Source: Roseobacter ponti (GTDB taxonomy: Bacteria > Pseudomonadota > Alphaproteobacteria > Rhodobacterales > Rhodobacteraceae). Taken from it: 64,000 bases of DNA. Under the pieces are notes generated by a model, which was not told where the DNA came from, did no database searches, and worked only from the letters and a program-made list of their open reading frames with translations. How positions within the stretch are numbered: the stretch's first letter is position 1; each line of letters begins with the position of its first letter. The DNA lies in NCBI RefSeq assembly GCF_012932215.1, contig NZ_CP048788.1:1550001-1614000 (forward strand). The letters run 5' to 3'. Both the position numbers and the translations under genes were made by a program. Positions 28,501 to 36,006 of the stretch are shown here, piece after piece.

Positions 28501-28706
28501 ATGATCCGGCGGCGGAACAGACCGGCGATCCGCCGGCGATGCTGCACCGCAGACTGGGACGGGTTTATGCACAGGCCCGCGGTCTTGCGTCACCCGCAGA
28601 CAGGCTGGCGGTTATGTCGCGGACGGCGGTGCCCGCGGTCATGCATGCACCGGTTGCGGTGCTTGCCGGGCTGGACGTCCCCGACCATGAAATTTTCGGA
28701 ACCTGA
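25545..28706 (+). CDS. Large STAND/AAA-type ATPase
   Basis: 1053 residues, no signal peptide or membrane segment. Residues 1-150 form a helical N-terminal region. FVGREEEIARLL opens the NTPase. Walker A is GLPGVGKT (K197) and Walker B is VLFLLDTLE (D299). ISAGRGP resembles a sensor strand, and SGGNPLRL is the GxP motif typical of STAND NTPases. A winged-helix-like region follows to about 530, then a Pro-rich linker near 590 and a long helical C-terminal half, plausibly the sensor. STAND proteins switch from monomer to oligomer on ligand binding. It lies between two protease genes and is the probable switch of the system. The start at 25545 is chosen because it overlaps the upstream stop. Confidence 0.87.
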   Translation: MKSEPEEYHRLRDALFLQAALVEEFNPRDMLSRVIPAERSRDILLRGKLMSALREASTGDGSSWQMRPVQRRKILSRPESAAVETDSDIGAALRGNGAFSAEALVQVSQTGATPEDLAHVVSTLEQAGPAAPGHGRLLELSSRLDHLRREHATDMLLGSSFVGREEEIARLLRALDHPQRTAPLKTLHIQGLPGVGKTFLLEHLGRLCRDRPRIVMIRLDFDRSSLREGAVDAVFEEISRQIGTVMPSVAGLLHDLRMERAERRTKIASETGARVPSDLLHRMISILADHDRQVLFLLDTLEVLHGYGATFVHQLFRDIDRFADKERIDISLISAGRGPVFARDDARLQDFIALEELDDRVTAAILEKRDVPAHLRDRIVSLSGGNPLRLILVARAVQESESGVALGDEQIRFAGTGYLYRAILSRVPVDVREIAAEGLILPVLTPEVLTQVVAPALDLSIDEVRAHDLFDTLEMQRWLVTRVAGGGLAHIPEVRREILELTYAESPQSAARINKAAAGYYEADHPDRALYHRLQLVRAGHDMPNIEPEHARGITAPMLEDLTDEARDAVLRARGQRSRSGAAAQSGTQPPPPPAPQTAHRVPQSAIAGLTDVWLRPDPETGDGRITVVASGDPDDKPEEGSITDLRNMLELREHQEATFILKNAFERPFRLDSPPGLLALVHQWQTGHWSLARVLFDKLPEGTVLGAIREDISLTGLALLEIWAEFRFDTLSARLVEDDELRRQVVVALRLTQRSGLRDGALAMAWLTLPGPDRNAEFSSADMMARYLPAGRLLSWHDMTERCGAVRAEMGVTFASADTDPLSLDIADYARLTAPLNPYAQPVRALLEDLTREAGSRIGGQVTAFAPAVSEIADVFAPGVEGAGAAQERTSARAGETAQLMNVLGLTAEFATGYTFYSPLADLPTVARAAERWQLATLGIWTYGRRRPDGWDETGQDPLILERVAALQAADDPAAEALRMLQIWNDPAAEQTGDPPAMLHRRLGRVYAQARGLASPADRLAVMSRTAVPAVMHAPVAVLAGLDVPDHEIFGT

Positions 28707-28751
28707 CGCGCGTCAGGTATGACTTTGAACCATCGGATAAGGAGTAATGAC

Positions 28752-30728
28752 ATGCAGGATGCCGAGAACCTGAGCCGCGAGCGTCTTGAAAGCCTCGGGA
28801 ACAGCGGGGAGCTCGACAGGGTGCGTCGTGCGATCGATGCCTCTCCGCCGGTGCTCAAAGAGCTTGGCATTTCCGCAGACCGGGCAGCTGAATTGCTGGC
28901 CACGCCTTTCTCCGGGCTTGAGGCGGCAGGCTCCCGGCCGACAGAACTTGAGGCCATCGTACTTGCCGTGGGCCGCCCGCCGCTGGTTGTCCGGGGTGGA
29001 GAAGTTGAGGGCAAATTCACTCTGGGCGAAAGTTTTCCGCCTGATACCGGTGACCGGATCACAGCGGTGGAGCCGCTGCTTGGTTCGGTTGGCCGGGTGG
29101 AATTCCGGTTTCACGATATGGCGTGGGGTGGCACTGCCTGGGTGATTGCGGAGGAGGCCGACCATCTGCTGGTCGCGACAAACCGGCATGTGGCACAGAT
29201 CGTGGCGCGCCGGACTTTTCGTGGCGACGGTGTTTTCATGTTTTCGCCTTCAAATCTGCCCTATGGCGCACAGGTGGATTTTCTTGAGGAGGTAGATGCT
29301 GACCCTGATCCTGACCGGGTTTTTGCGATCGAAAAATTTACGTATCTTGCGGATGATGTCTCGGCTGATGTGGCCATCGGGCGTATCGCCAGACCGGAGG
29401 CAGGCGCGGCGCATCAGCTCGCTGCTTTTGATCTCGCCGATGGTGAGGACGAAGATGTGGTGGCCGTCGTGGGCTATCCCGCGCGGGACAGTCTGCGCAA
29501 TGACCCGCATCAGATGGAGCGTTATTTTCAGGGGCTCTACGATGTGAAGCGGTTCTCGCCGGGAAAGCTCGAAGTTGCGGCTGGCGTCAGCTCGCTCAGC
29601 CACGACTGCACCACCCTTGGCGGGAACTCGGGCAGCCCTGTTATCCGCCTCTCAGATAAAAAGGTCGTCGGCCTGCACTTTGCCGGCCGTTTTGCTGTCG
29701 GCAATGCGGCGGTGCGGGCCAGCACTCTGCGCGCGGTCCTCGACGGCACAGTCCAGACCAGGGTTACGGGCACGGAACTTGCCGCACCGGAGCGCCCTGA
29801 CGGGGCGCATGATGCCGAACATTTCGAAGGCCGCGAGGGCTATGATCCGGACTTTCTGCAGGTGGCCCCCGTGCCGATGCCTGCGACGCCCGACGGTGTC
29901 GCCCTGTCGCGCCCTGCGGACGCGACGGATGAGCGACCTTTTGAGCTGCGCTATCAGCATTTCGGCATCCTCTATTCGGGCGCGCTCAAAAGCCCGGTCC
30001 TGGCCGCGATGAACCTTGATGGCGCGCAGACCCGGCCACAGAAACGCGGCAATGACAAATGGTTCTCGGACGGGCGCCTGCCGGCAGAAGACCAGCTGGG
30101 CAAAGAAGATTACGACGATGCCGCGATTGACCGTGGCCATCTGATCCGGCGGGCCGCGACGAACTGGGGTGCCACGGAGGCGGAGGCGAAACAGTCCAAC
30201 GACGACAGCTTTCACTACACCGTCGCCAGCCCGCAGCATATGTCGTTCAACCGCAGCACACACCAGTGGCTGGGGCTGGAGAATTACATCATGACCAATG
30301 CGCGCACGCACGGGTTCCGGTGCTGCGTGTTTACCGGACCGGTGTTTGACGGGTCCGAGCCTGAGCTCAAAGATACCGGCTCTCCGATCCCGCTGAACTA
30401 TTTCAAAGTGGTCACCATGCTGAGCGAAGAAGAGGGCACATTGGGCATCCTGCGGCTGCATGCGACGGCCTATCTGCTGAGCCAGGGGCAGCTGATCCAG
30501 CGGTTGCTGATCGGTCAGGGGGATACTGAAAGCACCGAAGGGTTCAGCTTTGGCGGGTTCAGAACGTTTCAGATGCGGATTGCGGATCTGGAGCAGATCA
30601 GCGGTTTTGATTTCGGCCCGCTGCGTGACGCCGACCCGCTGGCACGACGCGTGGCGCAGATGGCCTCCGAAGGGCCGGCGCCAAAACCGGTGATCATAGT
30701 GCACAGTCCGGAAAATATCGTGTTGTGA
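28752..30728 (+). CDS. Trypsin-like protease fused to a DRGH-type DNA/RNA nuclease
   Basis: 658 residues, no signal peptide; AAGGAG 8 bases before ATG 28752. Residues 1-100 are helical. Residues 110-335 form a trypsin-like protease with H146 (TNRHVAQ), D206 (SADVAIG) and S293 (GGNSGSPV). Residues 395-640 are a DNA/RNA non-specific endonuclease (EndoG/NucA fold) with the catalytic DRGH (H463), the downstream Asn N500 and WLGLEN with E510. EndoG-type nucleases degrade DNA and RNA without sequence preference, so a cytoplasmic copy must be restrained; the fused protease could release or activate it. It ends the operon, 45 bp after the ATPase gene. Confidence 0.88.
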   Translation: MQDAENLSRERLESLGNSGELDRVRRAIDASPPVLKELGISADRAAELLATPFSGLEAAGSRPTELEAIVLAVGRPPLVVRGGEVEGKFTLGESFPPDTGDRITAVEPLLGSVGRVEFRFHDMAWGGTAWVIAEEADHLLVATNRHVAQIVARRTFRGDGVFMFSPSNLPYGAQVDFLEEVDADPDPDRVFAIEKFTYLADDVSADVAIGRIARPEAGAAHQLAAFDLADGEDEDVVAVVGYPARDSLRNDPHQMERYFQGLYDVKRFSPGKLEVAAGVSSLSHDCTTLGGNSGSPVIRLSDKKVVGLHFAGRFAVGNAAVRASTLRAVLDGTVQTRVTGTELAAPERPDGAHDAEHFEGREGYDPDFLQVAPVPMPATPDGVALSRPADATDERPFELRYQHFGILYSGALKSPVLAAMNLDGAQTRPQKRGNDKWFSDGRLPAEDQLGKEDYDDAAIDRGHLIRRAATNWGATEAEAKQSNDDSFHYTVASPQHMSFNRSTHQWLGLENYIMTNARTHGFRCCVFTGPVFDGSEPELKDTGSPIPLNYFKVVTMLSEEEGTLGILRLHATAYLLSQGQLIQRLLIGQGDTESTEGFSFGGFRTFQMRIADLEQISGFDFGPLRDADPLARRVAQMASEGPAPKPVIIVHSPENIVL

Positions 30729-31105
30729 CGGACCGGATGGCAGGTGTGCGGAGAACAATTCCGCTGGCGTCTTCACCGGGGGCGCATGAGGGGCAGACCG
30801 GCGGAGAGGCCGGCCAGGCCTGTTCCAATCCCGTTTCTCAAAGTGCTGCTGAGAATTCGCCGGCAGCCGGACATATGCCGGAGTGGTCGCAGAGGCGGCC
30901 GGGTCCTCGTGCGTGCGCTCTGCCGCGACCGGCCCGGGAGGCAGGGTTTTACCGGCCCAATGCGCGCAGACTGCTGCGCACATTCTGCGAGGGTATGGCG
31001 CGTCATTCAACGGGTATGCTTTTCCTTTCAGAGGTTTGCCGGGCCTGGCGCCACGTGTATGACCAGTATTCAGTCGCGTTACTTTCAAGCCAGAGACATT
31101 AATTC
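30729..31105. other. Gap after the protease-ATPase-nuclease block
   Basis: 377 bp. Several overlapping frames are open but none has a ribosome site or protein-like composition. I see no clear terminator hairpin with a T-run. The promoter of the following sensor kinase must lie here. Confidence 0.4.
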
Positions 31106-33268
31106 ATGCAAACTGTTCTGCAAATCCTTGAAAACGTATTGCTGCTCGCGCTGATGGGCGTCGGGTATTACGCGGTTGAATCGCTGCGCAATGGCATGAA
31201 GGCAACCGCCGTTGCCCTGTGTCATGGCCTGTCTTTCGGACTTATCGCATTTCTCGTCACAGCCACGCCGGTGTCCATGGGTGACGGTGCAACGCTCGAT
31301 GCCCGCGCAGGCCCGGTCATCCTCGCAGGTTATGTCGGCGGGCCGGTGGCCGCTCTGATCACGGCGGCCTTCGGGGTCCTTGCCCGTGGCATGGTCGGCG
31401 GGAGTTTTGCGTTTTCAGGTATGGTGGTGTTCGGCCTTTACGCCGCTATCGGCATCGGGTTCCGGATCGCTGCGGGACGTGCACAGCCGGATTTTCTGAA
31501 CCCCCGCACGGTGGTTCTTATGTGCATGTCGTCCTGCATCGCGGCAGCGGCGATGTTCTTCCTGATCGAGCCCCGCGCGCGTGCGTTTCTGTGGCTGCAG
31601 GAAGATCTGCCCTTTATCTTTTTCGCAAACACGATTGCGGTGGCCTTTGCCAGCTGCATCCTCGGCATCGCCGCCTCAGTGCTCCGCAATGCGCAGGATG
31701 CGGAAGACCTCAACAGCACTCTGCAGCTGGCAAAACGCGCGGGCCAGTTCGGTATCTGGGATTTCGACATCCGCTCGGGCAGGCTGACATGGGATGACCG
31801 GTCCAAAGAACTGCACGGCGTCGCGTGCAATGACTTCAGCGGCACATTTGACGACTGGGTCCGCTCCGTACATCCAGACGATATCGGGCGGGCGCGGGAC
31901 ACTTTCTTCCATGCGCTGAAGGACTCCGATTCCGTCGAGTCAGAATACCGTGTTTGTCATGCTGACGGCACTGTAAAATCGCTCAGAGGCGATGCGCTTA
32001 TTCTGCGCGACAAGAACGGTGCCGCGATCCGGGCCGTTGGCACGAACCTTGATCTCACCGATATCCGTACTGCTGAACAACAACTTAAAGAAGCGCAGCT
32101 GATTGCGATCCAGGCACAGAAGTTTGACACCATCGGGCAGCTTACCGGCGGGGTTGCGCATGATTTCAATAACCTGCTTGCCGTGATCATGGGAAACCTG
32201 GAGCTTATCGCTGACGAGATACGGCGGTCAGACCCTGACCGGGACGAGCTGCAGTCGCTTCTTGATGCCAGCCTTGAAGCCACCCGCCGCGGCGCTGACC
32301 TCACCCGCAACATGCTGGCATATGCCCGCAAAGCGCGGCTTGATCCTGTTGACCTCGATCTGAACGAGGTGGTCCGACAGACCGAGAGCTGGATGCGCAG
32401 GACGATCGCCAGCAAGATCGAAATAGAGACAAACCTGCAGGCCGGTCTGTGGCTGACGCGCGCAGACAAAAGCTCGCTGCAGAGCGCGCTGGTCAATCTG
32501 CTGGTCAATGCCCGAGACGCTTTCGAAGGGTCCGGGCAGGTCACCATTGAAACGGCGAACATGCGTGTGGACGAGGATTTCATCAGCGAGCGGCACGAGG
32601 ATATCGCACCCGGTCGGTATGTGATGCTTGCAGTCAGCGACAACGGCAGCGGCATCGACCCGGACATCATCAGTAACATCTTTGATCCGTTCTTCACCAC
32701 AAAAGGTGTTGGCCTGGGTTCAGGGCTGGGGCTGTCGATGGTGCAGGGCTTCGTAAAACAGTCGGGCGGTGCGATCCGGGTGTATTCCGAGCCTGGCGTC
32801 GGCACGAGCTTCAAACTCTATTTTGCGGCATCACCGGGCAGCAATCCGGCCGCAGATGTGGCATTGCGCGGCACATCGCATGACACCGTGGCGTCAGACG
32901 GGCGCGCCCGCCTTCTGCTCGTGGAGGACCGCGAGGAAGTCCTCCTGATCCTGCGCAAAACGCTTGAAGGCGTGGGCTACACGGTCGAGACGGCGACCAG
33001 TGGTGACGAGGGGCTGCAGCGCTTTCGTGAGGACGGGGCATTTGATCTGGTCGTCACAGACATCGTCATGCCGGGCGAATTGCAGGGCCCGACCATGGCG
33101 CGCGAAATCCGGAAGATTGACCCGGAGATGCGGTTCATATTTCTCTCCGGCTATGCCAGCGAAGCGACGGTCAACGGCAACGGCCTGAAACCCAGCGATA
33201 TCCGGCTGATGAAACCCGTGTCGCGCAAAGATCTGATCGAGGCCGTGCAGAAGTGCCTTGTCCTGTGA
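31106..33268 (+). CDS. Membrane hybrid histidine kinase (5TM-PAS-HK-REC)
   Basis: 720 residues. Residues 5-195 carry five or six hydrophobic helices like the LytS 5TMR sensor fold, with GPVILAGYVGGP in the membrane part. A PAS domain covers about 205-325 (FGIWDFDIRSGRLTW). The dimerisation domain has the phospho-acceptor His H352 in GGVAHDFNNLL. The ATPase domain has NLLVNARDAF and the G boxes DNGSGID and GLGSGLGLS. A receiver completes it, with phospho-acceptor Asp in VVTDIVMPG. Its output is unknown and no separate response regulator is adjacent. The start has only a weak ribosome site. Confidence 0.87.
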   Translation: MQTVLQILENVLLLALMGVGYYAVESLRNGMKATAVALCHGLSFGLIAFLVTATPVSMGDGATLDARAGPVILAGYVGGPVAALITAAFGVLARGMVGGSFAFSGMVVFGLYAAIGIGFRIAAGRAQPDFLNPRTVVLMCMSSCIAAAAMFFLIEPRARAFLWLQEDLPFIFFANTIAVAFASCILGIAASVLRNAQDAEDLNSTLQLAKRAGQFGIWDFDIRSGRLTWDDRSKELHGVACNDFSGTFDDWVRSVHPDDIGRARDTFFHALKDSDSVESEYRVCHADGTVKSLRGDALILRDKNGAAIRAVGTNLDLTDIRTAEQQLKEAQLIAIQAQKFDTIGQLTGGVAHDFNNLLAVIMGNLELIADEIRRSDPDRDELQSLLDASLEATRRGADLTRNMLAYARKARLDPVDLDLNEVVRQTESWMRRTIASKIEIETNLQAGLWLTRADKSSLQSALVNLLVNARDAFEGSGQVTIETANMRVDEDFISERHEDIAPGRYVMLAVSDNGSGIDPDIISNIFDPFFTTKGVGLGSGLGLSMVQGFVKQSGGAIRVYSEPGVGTSFKLYFAASPGSNPAADVALRGTSHDTVASDGRARLLLVEDREEVLLILRKTLEGVGYTVETATSGDEGLQRFREDGAFDLVVTDIVMPGELQGPTMAREIRKIDPEMRFIFLSGYASEATVNGNGLKPSDIRLMKPVSRKDLIEAVQKCLVL

Positions 33269-33528
33269 TCGGGCTATTCCGCAGCCCTCCTTCCTGCGGC
33301 AGCGGACAGGCGGCAGTACGGGGTCTTCACAGTGCGCGCTGCATTGTGAGCCGCTCCGGAGCGGCCCGGGCCTTTCTGTGGTGAGCGTCGTCCCCGCCCA
33401 GGGCTTCCGCGCTGGTGAAGCGGGAGGCCAGCCCGCCCGGCAACCGGACCGGCTATGATGCCGTTGATCCATCAAGTCGCTGAGCTTTCCCAACGGTCAT
33501 TTCTCACAAACGGGTTAATATGGAAAAT

Positions 33529-33603
33529 TGGCTCCGGCGGTAGGGATCGAACCTACGACCAATTGATTAACAGTCAACTGCTCTACCGCTGAGCTACGCC
33601 GGA
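33529..33603 (-). tRNA. tRNA-Asn (GUU)
   Basis: 75 nt on the minus strand. Acceptor TCCGGCG pairs with CGCCGGA, with G as discriminator and an encoded CCA. The anticodon loop CTGTTAA gives GUU. The D-arm (AGCTCAGCGGTAGAGC) and T-arm (GGTTCGATCCC) are standard. Confidence 0.97.
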
Positions 33604-33683
33604 ACGGTAGCGGCGATATAGCAGCGCTGGATTCTCGCGTCCAGAGGGTTTGGCTGAAATATCTGAAAATCCCGGACGGATCT

Positions 33684-34595
33684 TCAAAGCCGTCGGAAAC
33701 GCGCCTGTGCAGAGATGTCGCCGTCCACCGAAACCAGAGACTTTTCATGTAAATCAATGAGGTGCGCCAGCACGTTGCGCGTGGCGGCAGGCAGCAGAGC
33801 AGCCGGCGTCCCGGTATAGATCAGCTCTGCCAGACGCGCCGCGGTTGCTTCGCCCGCGCTCAGCGCCTTGAGAACAGAGGCTTCGCGTGATCTTCGGTGT
33901 GCCATCAGCCATTCCAGCCGCGCCTCAGGGTCCGTCACCGGGGCGCCGTGGCCCGGGTAAAAGATCCGCCAGTCCCGGGTCATCAGGCGTGCGCAGGACG
34001 CCATAAAATCGGTCAGGTCCCCGTCGGGCGGAGAGACCAGTGATGACGCCCATCCCATCACGTGATCAGCCGTAAAACAACGGTCTCCCCAGCCCAGACA
34101 GATGTGATTTCCGATGTGCCCGGGCGTGTGCAGAACCTCAAGCGACCAGCCGTCGCCCTTGAGGATGTCACCGTCTGCCAGTGCCTCATCAGGTGAAAAC
34201 GCGACATCAATGCCTTCGCCTCCTTCCGTAAGACCGGTCAGCGCCAGGCGTGTCATCACCTCTGACCGCCCGGCATCTGCGGGGCCGAAGCCGAGGACGG
34301 GTGCTCCGGTTGCAGCACTCAGCCCGGCGGCCAGCGGCGAGTGATCGAGATGCGCATGGGTGACGATAATATGGCTGATGCGCTGCCCGGGCAGTACGGC
34401 ATCAAGGATCGCCTGCAAATGTGTTTCGCTCACCGGGCCCGGATCGATAACCGCCAGGTCCCGGGTGCCCAGAAGATAGGTGTTGGTGCCGCGAAAGGTC
34501 ATGGGCGAGGGGTTGGGGGCCAGAATTCGCCGCAACCCGGGTTCAGTCTCTTCCGCGACCCCGGGGGCCGGATCAAACTCTGCGGACGACGGCAT
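33684..34595 (-). CDS. Metallo-beta-lactamase-fold hydrolase (LACTB2-like)
   Basis: 303 residues. The fold is marked by the zinc motif THAHLDH near residue 100, LHTPGHIGNH with the next His near 157, the bridging Asp in FTADHVMG and a last His in FYPGHG. A C-terminal helical domain of about 75 residues follows, as in the LACTB2/glyoxalase-II-like subgroup. It acts on an unknown thioester, ester or nucleic acid substrate. It is divergent from the EnvZ-like kinase gene. Confidence 0.82.
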   Translation of the reverse strand: MPSSAEFDPAPGVAEETEPGLRRILAPNPSPMTFRGTNTYLLGTRDLAVIDPGPVSETHLQAILDAVLPGQRISHIIVTHAHLDHSPLAAGLSAATGAPVLGFGPADAGRSEVMTRLALTGLTEGGEGIDVAFSPDEALADGDILKGDGWSLEVLHTPGHIGNHICLGWGDRCFTADHVMGWASSLVSPPDGDLTDFMASCARLMTRDWRIFYPGHGAPVTDPEARLEWLMAHRRSREASVLKALSAGEATAARLAELIYTGTPAALLPAATRNVLAHLIDLHEKSLVSVDGDISAQARFRRL

Positions 34596-34642
34596 CTCAT
34601 TGGCTCTTTCTTACGGGCAGGGAGGCGGATAGGGTCCGTGCC

Positions 34643-35968
34643 ATGATGTTCGGCTGGCTCAAACAGTATATGCCGCGCAGTCTGTATGCCCGGGCTGTGC
34701 TGATCCTGTTGCTGCCGGTTGTGGTCGTGCAACTGGTGGTGACGGTGCTGTTTCTGACACGGCATTTTGAGGATGTCACGCGACAGATGACCGACACTGT
34801 GGCGCGCGAACTGCGGCTGGTGATGGATGTGGTTGATGCCGCGCCCGACCGGGCCTCGGTGCCTGACAGGGTGATTACCGAGGTGGGGCGGCTTGCGCTG
34901 ACGGCGGAACCTGTGCCGGCGGATCAGGTGCCGGAAGAAGACATGCGGCTGTGGTATGACTTTTCCGGTCGGGTGATCCTGCGCGAACTGCCCGAAGACA
35001 TTGCGGCTCTTCTGGCCATTGATCTTTCCGACGACAGGCGCGTGGATGTCTATACCGACAGCCGGCATGGTCCGGTCCGACTCAGCTTTGACAGACGCCG
35101 TATATCGGCATCGAACCCGCATCAGCTCTTTGTGAATATGCTGTTTTTCGGTGGTCTGATCACGGTGATCGCCATTCTCTATCTGCGAAATCAGTTGCGG
35201 CCGATCAAGCGTCTGGCGCGGGCGGCTGAGGCCTTCGGACGGGGGCGGCATGAACCCTATTCTCCTTCGGGGGCCAGTGAGGTGCGTGCGGCCGGCAATG
35301 CATTTCTTGACATGCGCAGCCGGATTGAACGGCAGATCGAACAGCGGACGCTGATGCTGTCCGGCGTGAGCCATGATCTGCGCACGCCGCTGACGCGCAT
35401 GCGGCTGAGCCTGTCGATGCTTGATGACGAAGAGCGCGAACCCCTGGAGCGTGACGTTGATGACATGCAGCAGATGCTGGACGCGTTTCTGAACTTCGTC
35501 AAAGGCGCCTCGGAAGGCAGCGCGGAGCCCGTTGATCCGCATGCCTTTGTCGCGGAAGCAGTGCAGGAAGCGCGCCGGGCAGGGCGCGAGGTGACGCTTC
35601 TGCCCCCTGAGGGAGACGGCGCGGGCCAGGTGACGCTGAACCGTCTCGCGATGCGGCGCGCGATCGACAATCTGATCTCAAACGCGGCCCGGTATGGCGC
35701 GAAGGCAGAGGTGTCGGTGATGCTCAGCGATAAATCCCTGCGGATCCGGGTTGAGGACGACGGGCCCGGCATTCCGGCCGAGCGGCGCGAGGAGGCGACA
35801 CGGCCGTTTTCGCGACTGGATCCGGCGCGCAATCAGGACAGGGGCGGCGGCGTCGGTCTGGGCCTTGCGATTGCGACCGATATCGCCCGGGCGCATGGCG
35901 GTGTTTTACGGCTGGGCGAATCCGCCCGTCTGGGCGGGCTGCGGGCGGATATCGTGATTGCGCGGTGA
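34643..35968 (+). CDS. EnvZ-like sensor histidine kinase
   Basis: 441 residues with two membrane helices (about 17-37 and 170-188) flanking a periplasmic domain of some 130 residues. A HAMP domain follows (NQLRPIKRLARAAEAFGRG). The H-box is SGVSHDLRTPLTRMRL, and the ATPase domain has RAIDNLISNAARYG and the G boxes EDDGPGIP and GVGLGLAI. This is the OmpR-family partner type. No response regulator gene is adjacent, so the pair is split. A periplasmic or membrane stress signal is possible but not shown. Confidence 0.85.
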   Translation: MMFGWLKQYMPRSLYARAVLILLLPVVVVQLVVTVLFLTRHFEDVTRQMTDTVARELRLVMDVVDAAPDRASVPDRVITEVGRLALTAEPVPADQVPEEDMRLWYDFSGRVILRELPEDIAALLAIDLSDDRRVDVYTDSRHGPVRLSFDRRRISASNPHQLFVNMLFFGGLITVIAILYLRNQLRPIKRLARAAEAFGRGRHEPYSPSGASEVRAAGNAFLDMRSRIERQIEQRTLMLSGVSHDLRTPLTRMRLSLSMLDDEEREPLERDVDDMQQMLDAFLNFVKGASEGSAEPVDPHAFVAEAVQEARRAGREVTLLPPEGDGAGQVTLNRLAMRRAIDNLISNAARYGAKAEVSVMLSDKSLRIRVEDDGPGIPAERREEATRPFSRLDPARNQDRGGGVGLGLAIATDIARAHGGVLRLGESARLGGLRADIVIAR

Positions 35969-36006
35969 CTGAGGCACATTCTGCGCCGACCGTGGGGTCG
36001 GACGGG

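Noticed and set aside
26286-28547. 753-codon minus-strand frame opposite the STAND ATPase gene
   Set aside because: Shadow of the ATPase gene, whose Walker motifs and operon overlap are clear.
28752-30728. Secreted nutrient-scavenging nuclease
   Set aside because: No signal peptide; embedded in an operon with a cytoplasmic ATPase.
30729-31105. Overlapping small frames in the gap before the hybrid kinase
   Set aside because: No ribosome site, no hydrophobic or domain pattern, mutually overlapping.
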